Of a DNA stretch of 7,750 nt, positions 1 to 7,216 are shown one piece after another. The notes beneath the pieces were generated by a model. The model saw only the letters and a program-made list of their open reading frames with translations. It searched no databases and was not told the origin of the DNA. The DNA comes from Pseudomonadota bacterium (GTDB lineage Bacteria > Pseudomonadota > Gammaproteobacteria > UBA5335). Both the position numbers and the translations under genes were made by a program. Each line of letters starts with the position of its first letter. Positions within the stretch are counted from its first letter, which is position 1. The stretch spans positions 1-7,750 of the forward strand of contig JAJXTQ010000083.1 of NCBI GenBank assembly GCA_021783685.1. The letters are read 5' to 3'.

Positions 1-116
1 TGCTCGCCGCGTTGCCGCCCCGGCTGCTGCCCGGGGATCAGGTCGTGGTGATGAGCAACGGGGGTTTCGACGGCTTTCATGCCCGCCTCATGGCCGCCTT
101 GGACGGACGGGCATGA
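1..116 (+). CDS. mpl: Probable Mpl, murein tripeptide ligase (3' end only)
   Basis: Only the last 37 codons are present, read from position 3 and ending in TGA at 114-116. The visible tail contains the segment DQVVVMSNGGFDGFHARL. This resembles the C-terminal end of Mur-type ligases of the Mpl group (UDP-N-acetylmuramate:L-alanyl-gamma-D-glutamyl-meso-diaminopimelate ligase), where an SNGGF(D/G)G(I/F)H motif lies close to the C-terminus. Mpl attaches recycled murein tripeptide to UDP-MurNAc in the cytoplasm, with ATP. The stop overlaps the ATG of the next gene (ATGA), so the two are translationally coupled. An mpl-ubiX neighbourhood is common in proteobacteria, which supports the call. The catalytic domains lie outside the window, so the name rests on a short tail plus context. 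Confidence 0.72.
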   Translation, partial: LAALPPRLLPGDQVVVMSNGGFDGFHARLMAALDGRA

Positions 117-739
117 CCGCGGACAGTCGCGCTCCGGTGGCCTTGGCCTGGACCGGTGCCTCCGGCGCCGCCTATGGGGTGCGCCTGCTGGAGTGCCTCC
201 TGGGCGCCGGTGAGCGCGTCTATCTGATGGTTTCGCGTCCCGGTCTGCTGGTCATCAACGGCGAGACCGATCTCGCACTGCCGGGTCGGGCGGTCGATGT
301 CCAGCAGCAGCTTGCCGCGCATTTTCACGCGGCGCCCGGTCAGTTGCGCGTGTTCGGGCAGGACGAGTGGACCGCGCCGGTGGCCAGCGGTTCGGCGCGG
401 TTTCGAGCCATGGTGGTCTGTCCCTGCAGCATGGCGACGCTGGCCGCGATCGCCGGCGGCGCAAGCCGCAGCCTCATCGAGCGCGCCGCCGACGTGACGC
501 TGAAAGAGCAGCGCCGACTGATCCTCGTGCCGCGCGAGACGCCCTTTTCGGCCGTTCATCTCGAGAACATGCTGGCGCTGGCCCGGCTCGGGGTGATCAT
601 CGCGGCGGCCAATCCGGGCTTCTACCATCGGCCCGCGCAAGCCTCGGATCTGGTCGACTACATGGTCGCCCGCATCCTCGATTTGCTCGATGTGCCGCAC
701 CGCCTGCTGCCGCGCTGGGGCGAACCCGAGCCGACATAG
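113..739 (+). CDS. ubiX: Flavin prenyltransferase UbiX
   Basis: A 208-residue flavoprotein, the usual length for UbiX. UbiX joins dimethylallyl phosphate to reduced FMN to make prenylated FMN, the cofactor of UbiD-type decarboxylases (ubiquinone synthesis and aromatic acid decarboxylation). Visible motifs are the N-terminal FMN loop GASGAAYG (residues 15-22), PCSMATLAAIAGG (104-116), the RAADVTLKE stretch (124-132), RETPFS (141-146) and HLENM (149-153). Counterparts of the active-site residues known from Pseudomonas UbiX appear in register about two residues later: S17, E51, R124, K131, R141, E142 and Y171. It is therefore likely active. Its ATG lies inside the end of the upstream mpl-like gene (ATGA), with a GGACGG-like purine stretch just before it, so it is probably co-transcribed and coupled. 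No ubiD partner is in the window. In family terms the only alternative is a Pad1-type homologue with the same chemistry. Confidence 0.95.
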   Translation: MTADSRAPVALAWTGASGAAYGVRLLECLLGAGERVYLMVSRPGLLVINGETDLALPGRAVDVQQQLAAHFHAAPGQLRVFGQDEWTAPVASGSARFRAMVVCPCSMATLAAIAGGASRSLIERAADVTLKEQRRLILVPRETPFSAVHLENMLALARLGVIIAAANPGFYHRPAQASDLVDYMVARILDLLDVPHRLLPRWGEPEPT

Positions 740-790
740 CAGGCATCACGGGACGCCGCGACCGGAAAGGCGTTTCCTCCACCGACGGAT

Positions 791-2074
791 GTGCTGATGT
801 CGACGAACCCGGAGCGTCGCGGCGCGCTGATTGCCTGGTCGCTGTACGACTGGGCCACCAGCGCCTACGCGGCCCTGATCCAGACGTTTCTGTTCCCCGC
901 CTATTTCGCCCGCGCCATCGCGCCCGACGCGGCCACCGGCACGGCGTGGTGGGGGAACACCATGGGGCTCGCGGGGCTCGCCATTGCGGTGCTGGCCCCG
1001 ATCCTGGGCGCGCTGGCGGATCGCGGCGGCCAGCGCCGCCGGTTCCTCGCCCTGCTCACCCTGATCAACGTACTGGCCACTGCGGCGCTGTGGACCGTGC
1101 GGCCGGAGGCCGATCTGGCGCTGCGCGCGCTGGTACTGGCCGGCGTGGGAACCGTGGCGCTGGAACTGGCGTTCGTGTTCTACAACGCGCAGCTGGCCGA
1201 TCTGGCGGCGCCCGAGCGAATCGGGCGCTGGTCGGGCTGGGCCTGGGGGCTGGGCTATCTCGGCGGGCTGGCCTGCCTGATCCTCGCCTTGCTGGGGTTC
1301 GTGCAGGCGACACCGCCGCCTTTCGGCCTCGATCCGGCCGCGGCCGAACCCGTGCGCGCCACCTTCCTGCTGGCGGCTGCCTGGACCGCCGTGTTTGCCT
1401 TGCCGTTGCTGCTGGCGCCTGACGCGGCACGGGCCCGGACCGACGCGCCGGCCGGGCGTGTGTTGCGGACGGCCTTCGCCGATCTGGCCCGTTCCCTGCG
1501 CAGGCTGCGCCACGATGCCTCGATGTTGCGCTTCTTCGTCGGCCGCCTCTTGCTGATCGACGGGCTGACCACGGTGTTTGCCTTCGGCGGCCTGTTCGCC
1601 GCCGGGACCTTCGGCTTCGACGAACGGGCGGTGCTGCTGTTTGCCATCGTGCTGAACCTCACCTCCGCGGTGGGTGCGGTGGCATTCGCCGGGCTCGACG
1701 ACCGGCTGGGCGCCCGCTCGGCCATGGTCTGGAGTCTGGTCGGGCTCCTGATCACCGGCGCCGCGCTGCTGCTCGCCCCGGGCGCGCGGGCATTCTGGGT
1801 CTGCGGCGCCTTGCTGGGCATTTTCGTGGGGCCCGCTCAGGCGGCCAGCCGCTCCTATCTTGCACGCATGGCGCCTGCAGGCCAGCGCAACGAACTGTTC
1901 GGGCTGATGGCCTTTTCGGGCAAGGCGACGACCTTCCTGGGACCGTTCCTGGTGGCGGCGCTCACGACGGCGAGCGGCAGCCAGCGGGTGGGGCTCGCGG
2001 TGGTGCTGGTGATGTTCACTGCGGCGCTGCTGCTGACGGTCGGTGTCGCATCCGACCGCAACGCGCGGCAATGA
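791..2074 (+). CDS. MFS transporter, UMF1 / Atg22-like family
   Basis: A 427-residue integral inner-membrane protein (425 if the ATG at 797 is used instead of the GTG at 791). Neither start has a good ribosome binding site, so the start is uncertain. Family signs are YDWATSAYA (residues 19-27) followed by FLFPAYFA, the basic cytoplasmic loop ADRGGQRRR (76-84) between the first helices, YNAQLADLA (131-139), and GPAQAASRSYLARMAP (347-362) followed by NELFGLMAFSGKATTF. These are typical of the bacterial UMF1 branch related to fungal Atg22 vacuolar effluxers. Hydrophobic segments are spread along the whole length, consistent with about 12 helices, with a central polar loop around 210-245. The substrate is unknown for bacterial members; amino-acid efflux is only a guess by analogy with Atg22. 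The gene begins 51 bp after ubiX and ends 42 bp before the Nudix gene, so it may share a transcript with both, but no functional link is evident. Confidence 0.9.
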   Translation: MLMSTNPERRGALIAWSLYDWATSAYAALIQTFLFPAYFARAIAPDAATGTAWWGNTMGLAGLAIAVLAPILGALADRGGQRRRFLALLTLINVLATAALWTVRPEADLALRALVLAGVGTVALELAFVFYNAQLADLAAPERIGRWSGWAWGLGYLGGLACLILALLGFVQATPPPFGLDPAAAEPVRATFLLAAAWTAVFALPLLLAPDAARARTDAPAGRVLRTAFADLARSLRRLRHDASMLRFFVGRLLLIDGLTTVFAFGGLFAAGTFGFDERAVLLFAIVLNLTSAVGAVAFAGLDDRLGARSAMVWSLVGLLITGAALLLAPGARAFWVCGALLGIFVGPAQAASRSYLARMAPAGQRNELFGLMAFSGKATTFLGPFLVAALTTASGSQRVGLAVVLVMFTAALLLTVGVASDRNARQ

Positions 2075-2116
2075 CGCTACACTCGGCGGAGAGACGTTTC
2101 CAGGGAGGGAGCCGTC

Positions 2117-2887
2117 ATGACCATCACCGAGGCGCGTCCGGCGGCGACCGTCGTCCTGTTGCGGGACAGCCCGCGGGGCCCGGAAGTCTTCATGGTGCGC
2201 CGTCACCACCAGATCGATTTTGCGGGCGGCGCCCTGGTTTTCCCCGGGGGCAAGGTGGCGCCCGAGGATGTTCGTCTGGCGCAGGCGCGGGTCCCGGAGG
2301 ACACGCTTGGGTCGTTTCGCCTGGCGGCCATTCGCGAGTTGTTCGAGGAGGCCGGGCTGTTGCTGGCCGAACCGGCAGCGGGTTCAAGGGGCGCGAGCGC
2401 CGAACCCATGGATCGATTGCGCACGGAACTGGTGCAGGCCGGCATCGATTTTCCCGCCTTGCTGGAAAGCCTGGGCATGCACCCGCTGCCCGAAGCCCTC
2501 CTGCCGTTCGCGCACTGGATCACGCCGGAAGGGGTGCCCAAGCGCTTCGATACCCATTTCTTTCTGGCGCGCATGCGGGGCGAGACGGCGCTCCGCCACG
2601 ATGGGGGCGAGACCGTCGATTCGCTGTGGATCACGCCGCATGATGCGCTGGCCGCCGCGCAGGCCGGCCGCCAGACCATCATCTGGCCGACGCGGATGAA
2701 TCTGCAGAAACTGGCGCAGCACCCGACGGTGGATGCGCTGTGGCGCGCGACCCGCGCCGCGCCGGTCGTGACGGTCCTGCCGCAAATGGTGCAGACCCCG
2801 CAGGGCCCGCGCCTGCGCATTCCGGAGGCAGCGGGCTATCCGGAGTGCGAGGTGGATCTCGCCACCGTCGCGGGTGCTGGACGCTAG
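2117..2887 (+). CDS. Nudix hydrolase, NUDT19-like (probable CoA/acyl-CoA diphosphatase)
   Basis: A 256-residue cytoplasmic protein with a recognisable Nudix box. The first half is G44-x5-E50 in FPGGKVAPE and the second half is R73-E74-L-F-E77-E78-A-G80-L. The canonical spacing between these halves is seven residues; here it is 22, an insertion of about 15 residues. Split boxes of this kind are known in the NUDT19/RP2p group, whose characterised eukaryotic members cleave CoA and acyl-CoA. The N-terminal strand ATVVLLRDSPRGPEVFMVRR and the later ITPEGVPKRFDTHFFLARM (residues 135-153) also fit that group. The metal-binding REx2EE core is intact, so it should be an active pyrophosphohydrolase; the substrate is inferred only. 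A strong GGGAGGGA ribosome binding site at 2103-2110 fixes the start. A TACACT hexamer at 2078-2083 could be a -10 element for an internal promoter, but it has no convincing -35 partner. Confidence 0.9.
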   Translation: MTITEARPAATVVLLRDSPRGPEVFMVRRHHQIDFAGGALVFPGGKVAPEDVRLAQARVPEDTLGSFRLAAIRELFEEAGLLLAEPAAGSRGASAEPMDRLRTELVQAGIDFPALLESLGMHPLPEALLPFAHWITPEGVPKRFDTHFFLARMRGETALRHDGGETVDSLWITPHDALAAAQAGRQTIIWPTRMNLQKLAQHPTVDALWRATRAAPVVTVLPQMVQTPQGPRLRIPEAAGYPECEVDLATVAGAGR

Positions 2888-2915
2888 CGACGCGCCGCGC
2901 CGGCCACCGACGGGT

Positions 2916-3314
2916 TTACTCGAAGCGAATCGTGGGCGTCGGGGTCAGGGCAAGGATCGGCGCGACGGCCGTGCCGACACCGGGGACGGTGGCGACCCCC
3001 GCGATCAGTGAAGTTTTTCCCGCCACCAGCGCGGTGTTTGTCGCGGTGACTGCGCCTTGCCGCGCAAGGTTGGTGAGGATGGGATAATCGGCTTCGATTT
3101 CGCGGGCCTTGCCGCTGACATCATATGAGCCGATGACGACATTGCGCTCGGTCAAATCGGCAATCGGACGCTCGAAGCGGCCGAACTCGAGGACGTAGGC
3201 CTGCCCGGAGACTGCGGACAGTTCGTCCTCGGTCATTTCCGACAGGGCGGCGGAAGCCGAAAAAGGCACGGCCAGCAGGCCCGCCAGCGGCAACAGTGCG
3301 GAACGAACGTTCAT
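2916..3314 (-). CDS. Small secreted protein of unknown function with TEDELSAVSGQA motif
   Basis: A 132-residue protein that I cannot assign to a characterised function. It starts with a good Sec signal peptide (hydrophobic LLPLAGLLAVPFSASA, likely cut after A22). The mature protein begins ALSEMTEDELSAVSGQAYVLEF. A motif of the type 'M(T/D)-x-x-L-S-x-V-S-G-Q-A' straight after the signal peptide is familiar from gammaproteobacterial exported proteins of the DUF6160 type, whose role is unknown to me. The rest is mainly beta-like and polar up to about residue 90, then a small-residue, Gly/Val/Ala-rich stretch (about 97-123), ending in a PTPTIRFE tail. There are no cysteines. Of the two adjacent ATGs (3317 and 3314) the second sits 6 nt from GGGAG (3325-3321) and is preferred. 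It is a single gene, convergent with the Nudix gene (28 bp apart) and divergent from hemH. It is real by its start signal, signal peptide and the position between flanking genes, but the family call is tentative. Confidence 0.72.
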   Translation of the reverse strand: MNVRSALLPLAGLLAVPFSASAALSEMTEDELSAVSGQAYVLEFGRFERPIADLTERNVVIGSYDVSGKAREIEADYPILTNLARQGAVTATNTALVAGKTSLIAGVATVPGVGTAVAPILALTPTPTIRFE

Positions 3315-3320
3315 CATTTG

Positions 3321-3325
3321 CTCCC
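3321..3325 (-). promoter_or_regulatory. Ribosome binding site deciding the start of the secreted-protein gene
   Basis: On the minus strand this reads GGGAG, followed by CAA and then two consecutive ATG codons. The spacing is 3 nt to the first and 6 nt to the second, so the second ATG (base 3314) is the better start. The perfect palindrome GTCATATGAC (3326-3335) abuts it upstream. Confidence 0.6.
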
Positions 3326-3435
3326 GTCATATGACTTCGTGAGAAGATCCGCCGCAGCAGCGGAAGACGCGCTACAGACGGGTTGATTCGCGCCTTTGTG
3401 ATAAGCACTTTTCGAGCCACACCGCAAGGCAGGAC

Positions 3436-3441
3436 TAGAAT
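3436..3441 (+). promoter_or_regulatory. Possible -10 element for hemH
   Basis: TAGAAT matches the sigma-70 -10 consensus at five of six bases in an otherwise GC-rich stretch, about 92 bp ahead of the hemH ATG. No good -35 hexamer lies 16-18 bp upstream (the sequence there is CGAGCC-like), so this is a weak candidate that would need an activator or be chance. Confidence 0.3.
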
Positions 3442-3533
3442 AAGCCGCCCATCGTGACAATACGACGACCGCCGGCCTCGACCCCCGTGGAACATCCGGC
3501 TCCCACCCAGCAAGGACGCGGCGAGACCACATC

Positions 3534-4544
3534 ATGCAAGCAAGTCCATCCGCGGCGAGCCGCGCGCCCATCGGCGTCCTGCTGGCCAATCTGGGCAGCC
3601 CGGAAGCGCCGACACCGGCCGCCGTCCGGCGATATTTGGCGGAATTTCTGAGCGATTCCCGCGTCATCGAGGCGCCCCGCTGGATTTGGCAGCCGATCCT
3701 GCACGGCGTGATTTTGCGCATCCGGCCCCGTCGCAGTGCGGCGGCCTACGCCAGCGTCTGGCTGCCGGAAGGCTCGCCGCTGCGCGTGTATTCGCGCCGC
3801 CAGGCCGTGGCGTTGCAGGCGGATCTCGACCGGCACGCACCCGACCGTTACCGGGTCGCGCTCGCCATGCGCTACGGGCAGCCGTCCATAGCCGAGGGGC
3901 TCGATGTGCTGCGGTCGGCAGGGTGCGAGCAGGTGTTGGTGTTGCCCCTGTACCCCCAGTATTCGGCCACGACCACCGCATCGGTCATCGATGCGGCCAG
4001 CGACTGGCTCCGTGCCCAGCGGGTCATCCCCGAACTGCAGTGGGTCACCCAATATGCCGAAGTGCCTGGCTATATCGCAGCGCTCGCCACCCGCGTGAAC
4101 GATCACTGGACGCGGAACGGGCGTGGCGAGCGGCTGATCATGTCGTTCCACGGCCTGCCGCAGCGCTACGCCGATCTTGGCGATCCGTACGGCGCCCAGT
4201 GCCGCGCCACGGCCCGGGCGCTGGCGGCCGCGCTCGATTTGCCCGACGACCGCTGGGCCATGGCCTTCCAGTCCCGTTTTGGACCGAGCCGCTGGCTGGG
4301 GCCCTATACCGACGAAGTGCTGTCCCAATGGGCGCAGGCCGGCATCCGGAGCGTCGATGCGGTCTGTCCCGGCTTTGCGGCGGATTGCCTCGAAACCCTG
4401 GAGGAGATCGCCGAGCGCTACGCCGCAGGATTCGCGCGGCAGGGCGGCACCCTGCACTACATCCCGGCGCTCAACGACGCGCCGGAACACATCGCGTTCC
4501 TGGCCGAGCTGATCATCGGTCGGACGCGGGGCTGGAGCGTCTGA
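3534..4544 (+). CDS. hemH: Ferrochelatase HemH
   Basis: A 336-residue ferrochelatase, normal length for a bacterial enzyme. It inserts ferrous iron into protoporphyrin IX, the last step of protoporphyrin-dependent haem synthesis, at the cytoplasmic membrane face. Motifs in order: GVLLANLGSPEAPT (residues 14-27), VLPLYPQYSATTT (136-148), MSFHGLPQRY (203-212) with the catalytic/metal-binding His206, FQSRFGPSRWLGPYT (245-259), and CPGFAADCLETLEEI (278-292), whose Glu287 matches the second conserved catalytic residue (Glu264 in the Bacillus enzyme). The C-terminal tail after Cys285 has no cysteines, so there is no [2Fe-2S] cluster. The ATG at 3534 puts the first conserved strand at the expected distance, although the only purine-rich sequence (AAGGA, about 3510-3514) is too far away to be a good ribosome binding site. 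hemH stands alone on this strand: divergent from the secreted-protein gene and convergent with the HNH gene six bases downstream. Confidence 0.96.
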   Translation: MQASPSAASRAPIGVLLANLGSPEAPTPAAVRRYLAEFLSDSRVIEAPRWIWQPILHGVILRIRPRRSAAAYASVWLPEGSPLRVYSRRQAVALQADLDRHAPDRYRVALAMRYGQPSIAEGLDVLRSAGCEQVLVLPLYPQYSATTTASVIDAASDWLRAQRVIPELQWVTQYAEVPGYIAALATRVNDHWTRNGRGERLIMSFHGLPQRYADLGDPYGAQCRATARALAAALDLPDDRWAMAFQSRFGPSRWLGPYTDEVLSQWAQAGIRSVDAVCPGFAADCLETLEEIAERYAAGFARQGGTLHYIPALNDAPEHIAFLAELIIGRTRGWSV

Positions 4545-4550
4545 GGGAGA

Positions 4551-5156
4551 TCAGTCGGCCGCGACGTGCGCGATGCGGGCGTGCAGTGGACTGGAGCGCG
4601 GAAAATGGCTGCGCAGGAAGGCCATCTGGTCGGCCAGCACGCGTCGCCCCTGCAGGTAGATGTACTCCGCGTGCGTCGGCGAAAACGGCACCGCGAGCAG
4701 TTGCATGCCGGCCTGTTCGGGCGTGCGCCCGGCCTTGTGGTTGTTGCACCGCTTGCAGGCAGCCACCACGTTGGTCCAGAGATCCTTGCCCCCCTGGCTG
4801 AGCGGCGTCACATGGTCGCGCGAGAGATCAACGGCCGGGAATGAGCCGCCGCAATAGAGGCAGAGGTGTCCGTCGCGGCGGAACAGGGTGCGATTGCCCA
4901 GCGGGGGCGTATAGCGGTCCCTGAGCTCATGCAGCATGTGGTTGTGGCCGAAGGTGGCCAGGATCGACTGGACCTCGATGACGCTGCGCCGTCCGCTGCG
5001 GGCATTGATTCCGCCGCGAATCCGGTAGAGCGGCGCCCCCAGGGCATAGGCCACCTCGCCGAGATGATGCAGCCGCGCGGCTTGCTGGTAGTCGATCCAC
5101 TCCAGCGGCATGCCGCCCGCATCGGTCCGAAGGACGTGCTGATTCAAGTTGTGCAT
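4551..5156 (-). CDS. HNH endonuclease-fold protein with uncharacterised N-terminal domain
   Basis: A 201-residue protein if started at the ATG at 5156. An open frame reaches back to a TTG at 5231, but family members I recall begin close to the 'VL..DA.G.PLEW' segment seen here at residues 8-20, so the shorter form is preferred. Residues 93-142 form an HNH module with a zinc ribbon: LCLYCGG (C99, C102), then LSRDHVTPLSQGGKDLWTN with D114-H115 and N129, then C134-x2-C137-N138-N-H-K. The metal-binding and catalytic positions look intact. The first 90 residues (including APLYRIRGGINARSGRRSVIEV) are a conserved companion domain in a group of proteobacterial HNH proteins whose function is not established to my knowledge. 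No methyltransferase, toxin partner or phage gene is adjacent, so there is no context for restriction or mobility. It ends six bases from the hemH stop, tail to tail. Nuclease activity is inferred from the fold. Confidence 0.88.
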   Translation of the reverse strand: MHNLNQHVLRTDAGGMPLEWIDYQQAARLHHLGEVAYALGAPLYRIRGGINARSGRRSVIEVQSILATFGHNHMLHELRDRYTPPLGNRTLFRRDGHLCLYCGGSFPAVDLSRDHVTPLSQGGKDLWTNVVAACKRCNNHKAGRTPEQAGMQLLAVPFSPTHAEYIYLQGRRVLADQMAFLRSHFPRSSPLHARIAHVAAD

Positions 5157-5350
5157 GGGGTGCCCCGAACGGTTGACCCTTACTCTTCCTGAAGCCTGCC
5201 CTTGTATGTCAGATCGGCATTGAAAATGCAAGGGGTCGATTCCGCGAGCGGACGGCCGCGTCGCAGCGATCCCGATGCCGTCCCGTCATGCCCAGCCGCG
5301 CCCGAGATGTCGATCGTTGCTGGACGAACGTGCCCACGCCCGCGGGGACG

Positions 5351-5436
5351 TGGTGCCCGGGGCCGGACTCGAACCGGCATGGGACAGGCCCGAGGGATTT
5401 TAAGTCCCTTGCGTCTACCGATTTCGCCACCCGGGC
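5351..5436 (-). tRNA. leuZ: tRNA-Leu (anticodon UAA)
   Basis: A complete 86-nt class II tRNA, with the 3' CCA encoded. Read on the minus strand, the acceptor arms GCCCGGG and CCCGGGC pair at all seven positions, and the discriminator base is A73 as expected for leucine tRNAs. The D stem GCG/CGC encloses AAATCGGTAGA. The anticodon stem AGGGA/TCCCT closes the loop CTTAAAA, giving anticodon UAA (5402-5400). A long variable arm has a GGG/CCC stem, and the T arm is GCCGG-TTCGAGT-CCGGC. It reads the UUA and UUG leucine codons. UUA is rare in a genome of this composition. It lies divergent from fleQ. The gene symbol follows E. coli usage for the UAA isoacceptor and is only nominal. No integrase or duplicated tRNA 3' end is seen nearby. 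Confidence 0.97.
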
Positions 5437-5449
5437 GTGCGGCGCGGCC

Positions 5450-5455
5450 ATTGTA
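5450..5455 (-). promoter_or_regulatory. -10 element of the tRNA-Leu promoter
   Basis: On the minus strand this reads TACAAT, five of six matches to the -10 consensus. Transcription would begin about 7 bases downstream, near 5443, leaving a leader of only a few bases before the mature tRNA 5' end at 5436. The bases between the -10 and the start site (GGCCGCGCC) are all G or C, the discriminator type known for stringently controlled stable-RNA promoters. The -35 is poor (GGTACA with an 18-bp spacer). Confidence 0.55.
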
Positions 5456-5500
5456 GCCGACGCAGCGGGCGGCTGTACCGGCCGGCCGGGCCCGTGGTCA

Positions 5501-5514
5501 GACAAAAAATTGAC
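5501..5514 (+). promoter_or_regulatory. Candidate FleQ-binding box in the fleQ promoter
   Basis: The 14-mer GACAAAAAATTGAC agrees with the FleQ box consensus I recall from Pseudomonas aeruginosa work (GTCaNTAAAtTGAC) at 11 of the 13 specified positions. It is an AT-rich island in GC-rich DNA and overlaps the -35 hexamer of the promoter in front of fleQ, a position suited to repression by occlusion. A perfect 13-bp palindrome, AAATTGACAATTT (5507-5519), overlaps its right half. Binding is inferred, not shown. Confidence 0.4.
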
Positions 5515-5538
5515 AATTTGCGGCACTCGTGGTGTACA
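5510..5538 (+). promoter_or_regulatory. Sigma-70-type promoter for fleQ
   Basis: A perfect -35 hexamer TTGACA (5510-5515) is followed after 17 bp by TGTACA (5533-5538), a weak -10; TACATA (5535-5540) is an alternative with a 19-bp spacer. The start site would fall near 5545, about 43 bp ahead of the fleQ ATG. The strong -35 with a poor -10 suggests a regulated promoter. Confidence 0.5.
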
Positions 5539-5587
5539 TACCGAAATTCTAAGAACAGTCGATGCAATGCGGGGGCTCTGGAAGGAA

Positions 5588-7009
<1,422 letters not shown>

Positions 7010-7216
7010 GCGTGCCGCGGCGCGCCGAGACCCGAATCCCGTGAATGACGCCGGTGCGGTTGCCGGATCCGATGCGACCCGAGGGCCGTACTGCTCGCCG
7101 CCGATGCCCATGGCCCGGCGAACGGCCGACCGGTGGGCGGCCACCGTGGCGGCACACCCGGGCGAGGCGAGCTCGATCCGGCATTCCACGCACCTCCAGA
7201 CGGAGCACCTTCGATC

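Noticed and set aside
746..2209. A 487-codon open frame on the minus strand opposite the transporter gene
   Set aside because: Its composition is highly biased (Gly, Gln, Arg, Glu, His repeats) and mirrors the codon pattern of the membrane protein on the other strand; no start signal or domain supports it.
5217..5229. Hairpin GCATT-GAA-AATGC as a terminator for the tRNA or the HNH gene
   Set aside because: The stem is only five mostly AT pairs with no T-run on either strand, and the position upstream of the HNH start does not fit a terminator for that gene.
5157..5231. A 25-residue extension of the HNH protein from a TTG at 5231
   Set aside because: TTG is a rare start, no ribosome binding site precedes it, and the added residues do not resemble the family; the ATG at 5156 is more plausible.
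5351..5436. tRNA-Leu as an integration site for a genomic island
   Set aside because: No integrase, no repeated tRNA 3' end and no change in gene character on either side is visible in the window.
5288..5587. A 100-codon N-terminal extension of fleQ in the same open frame
   Set aside because: It would be translated through the antisense of the tRNA-Leu gene and through the fleQ promoter; the family start and the receiver-like fold begin at 5588.
7010..7216. Possible small gene or structured RNA between fleQ and mtgA
   Set aside because: Open frames here are continuations of antisense or off-frame reading from the neighbours; no start signal, hairpin with T-run or promoter-like pair stood out.
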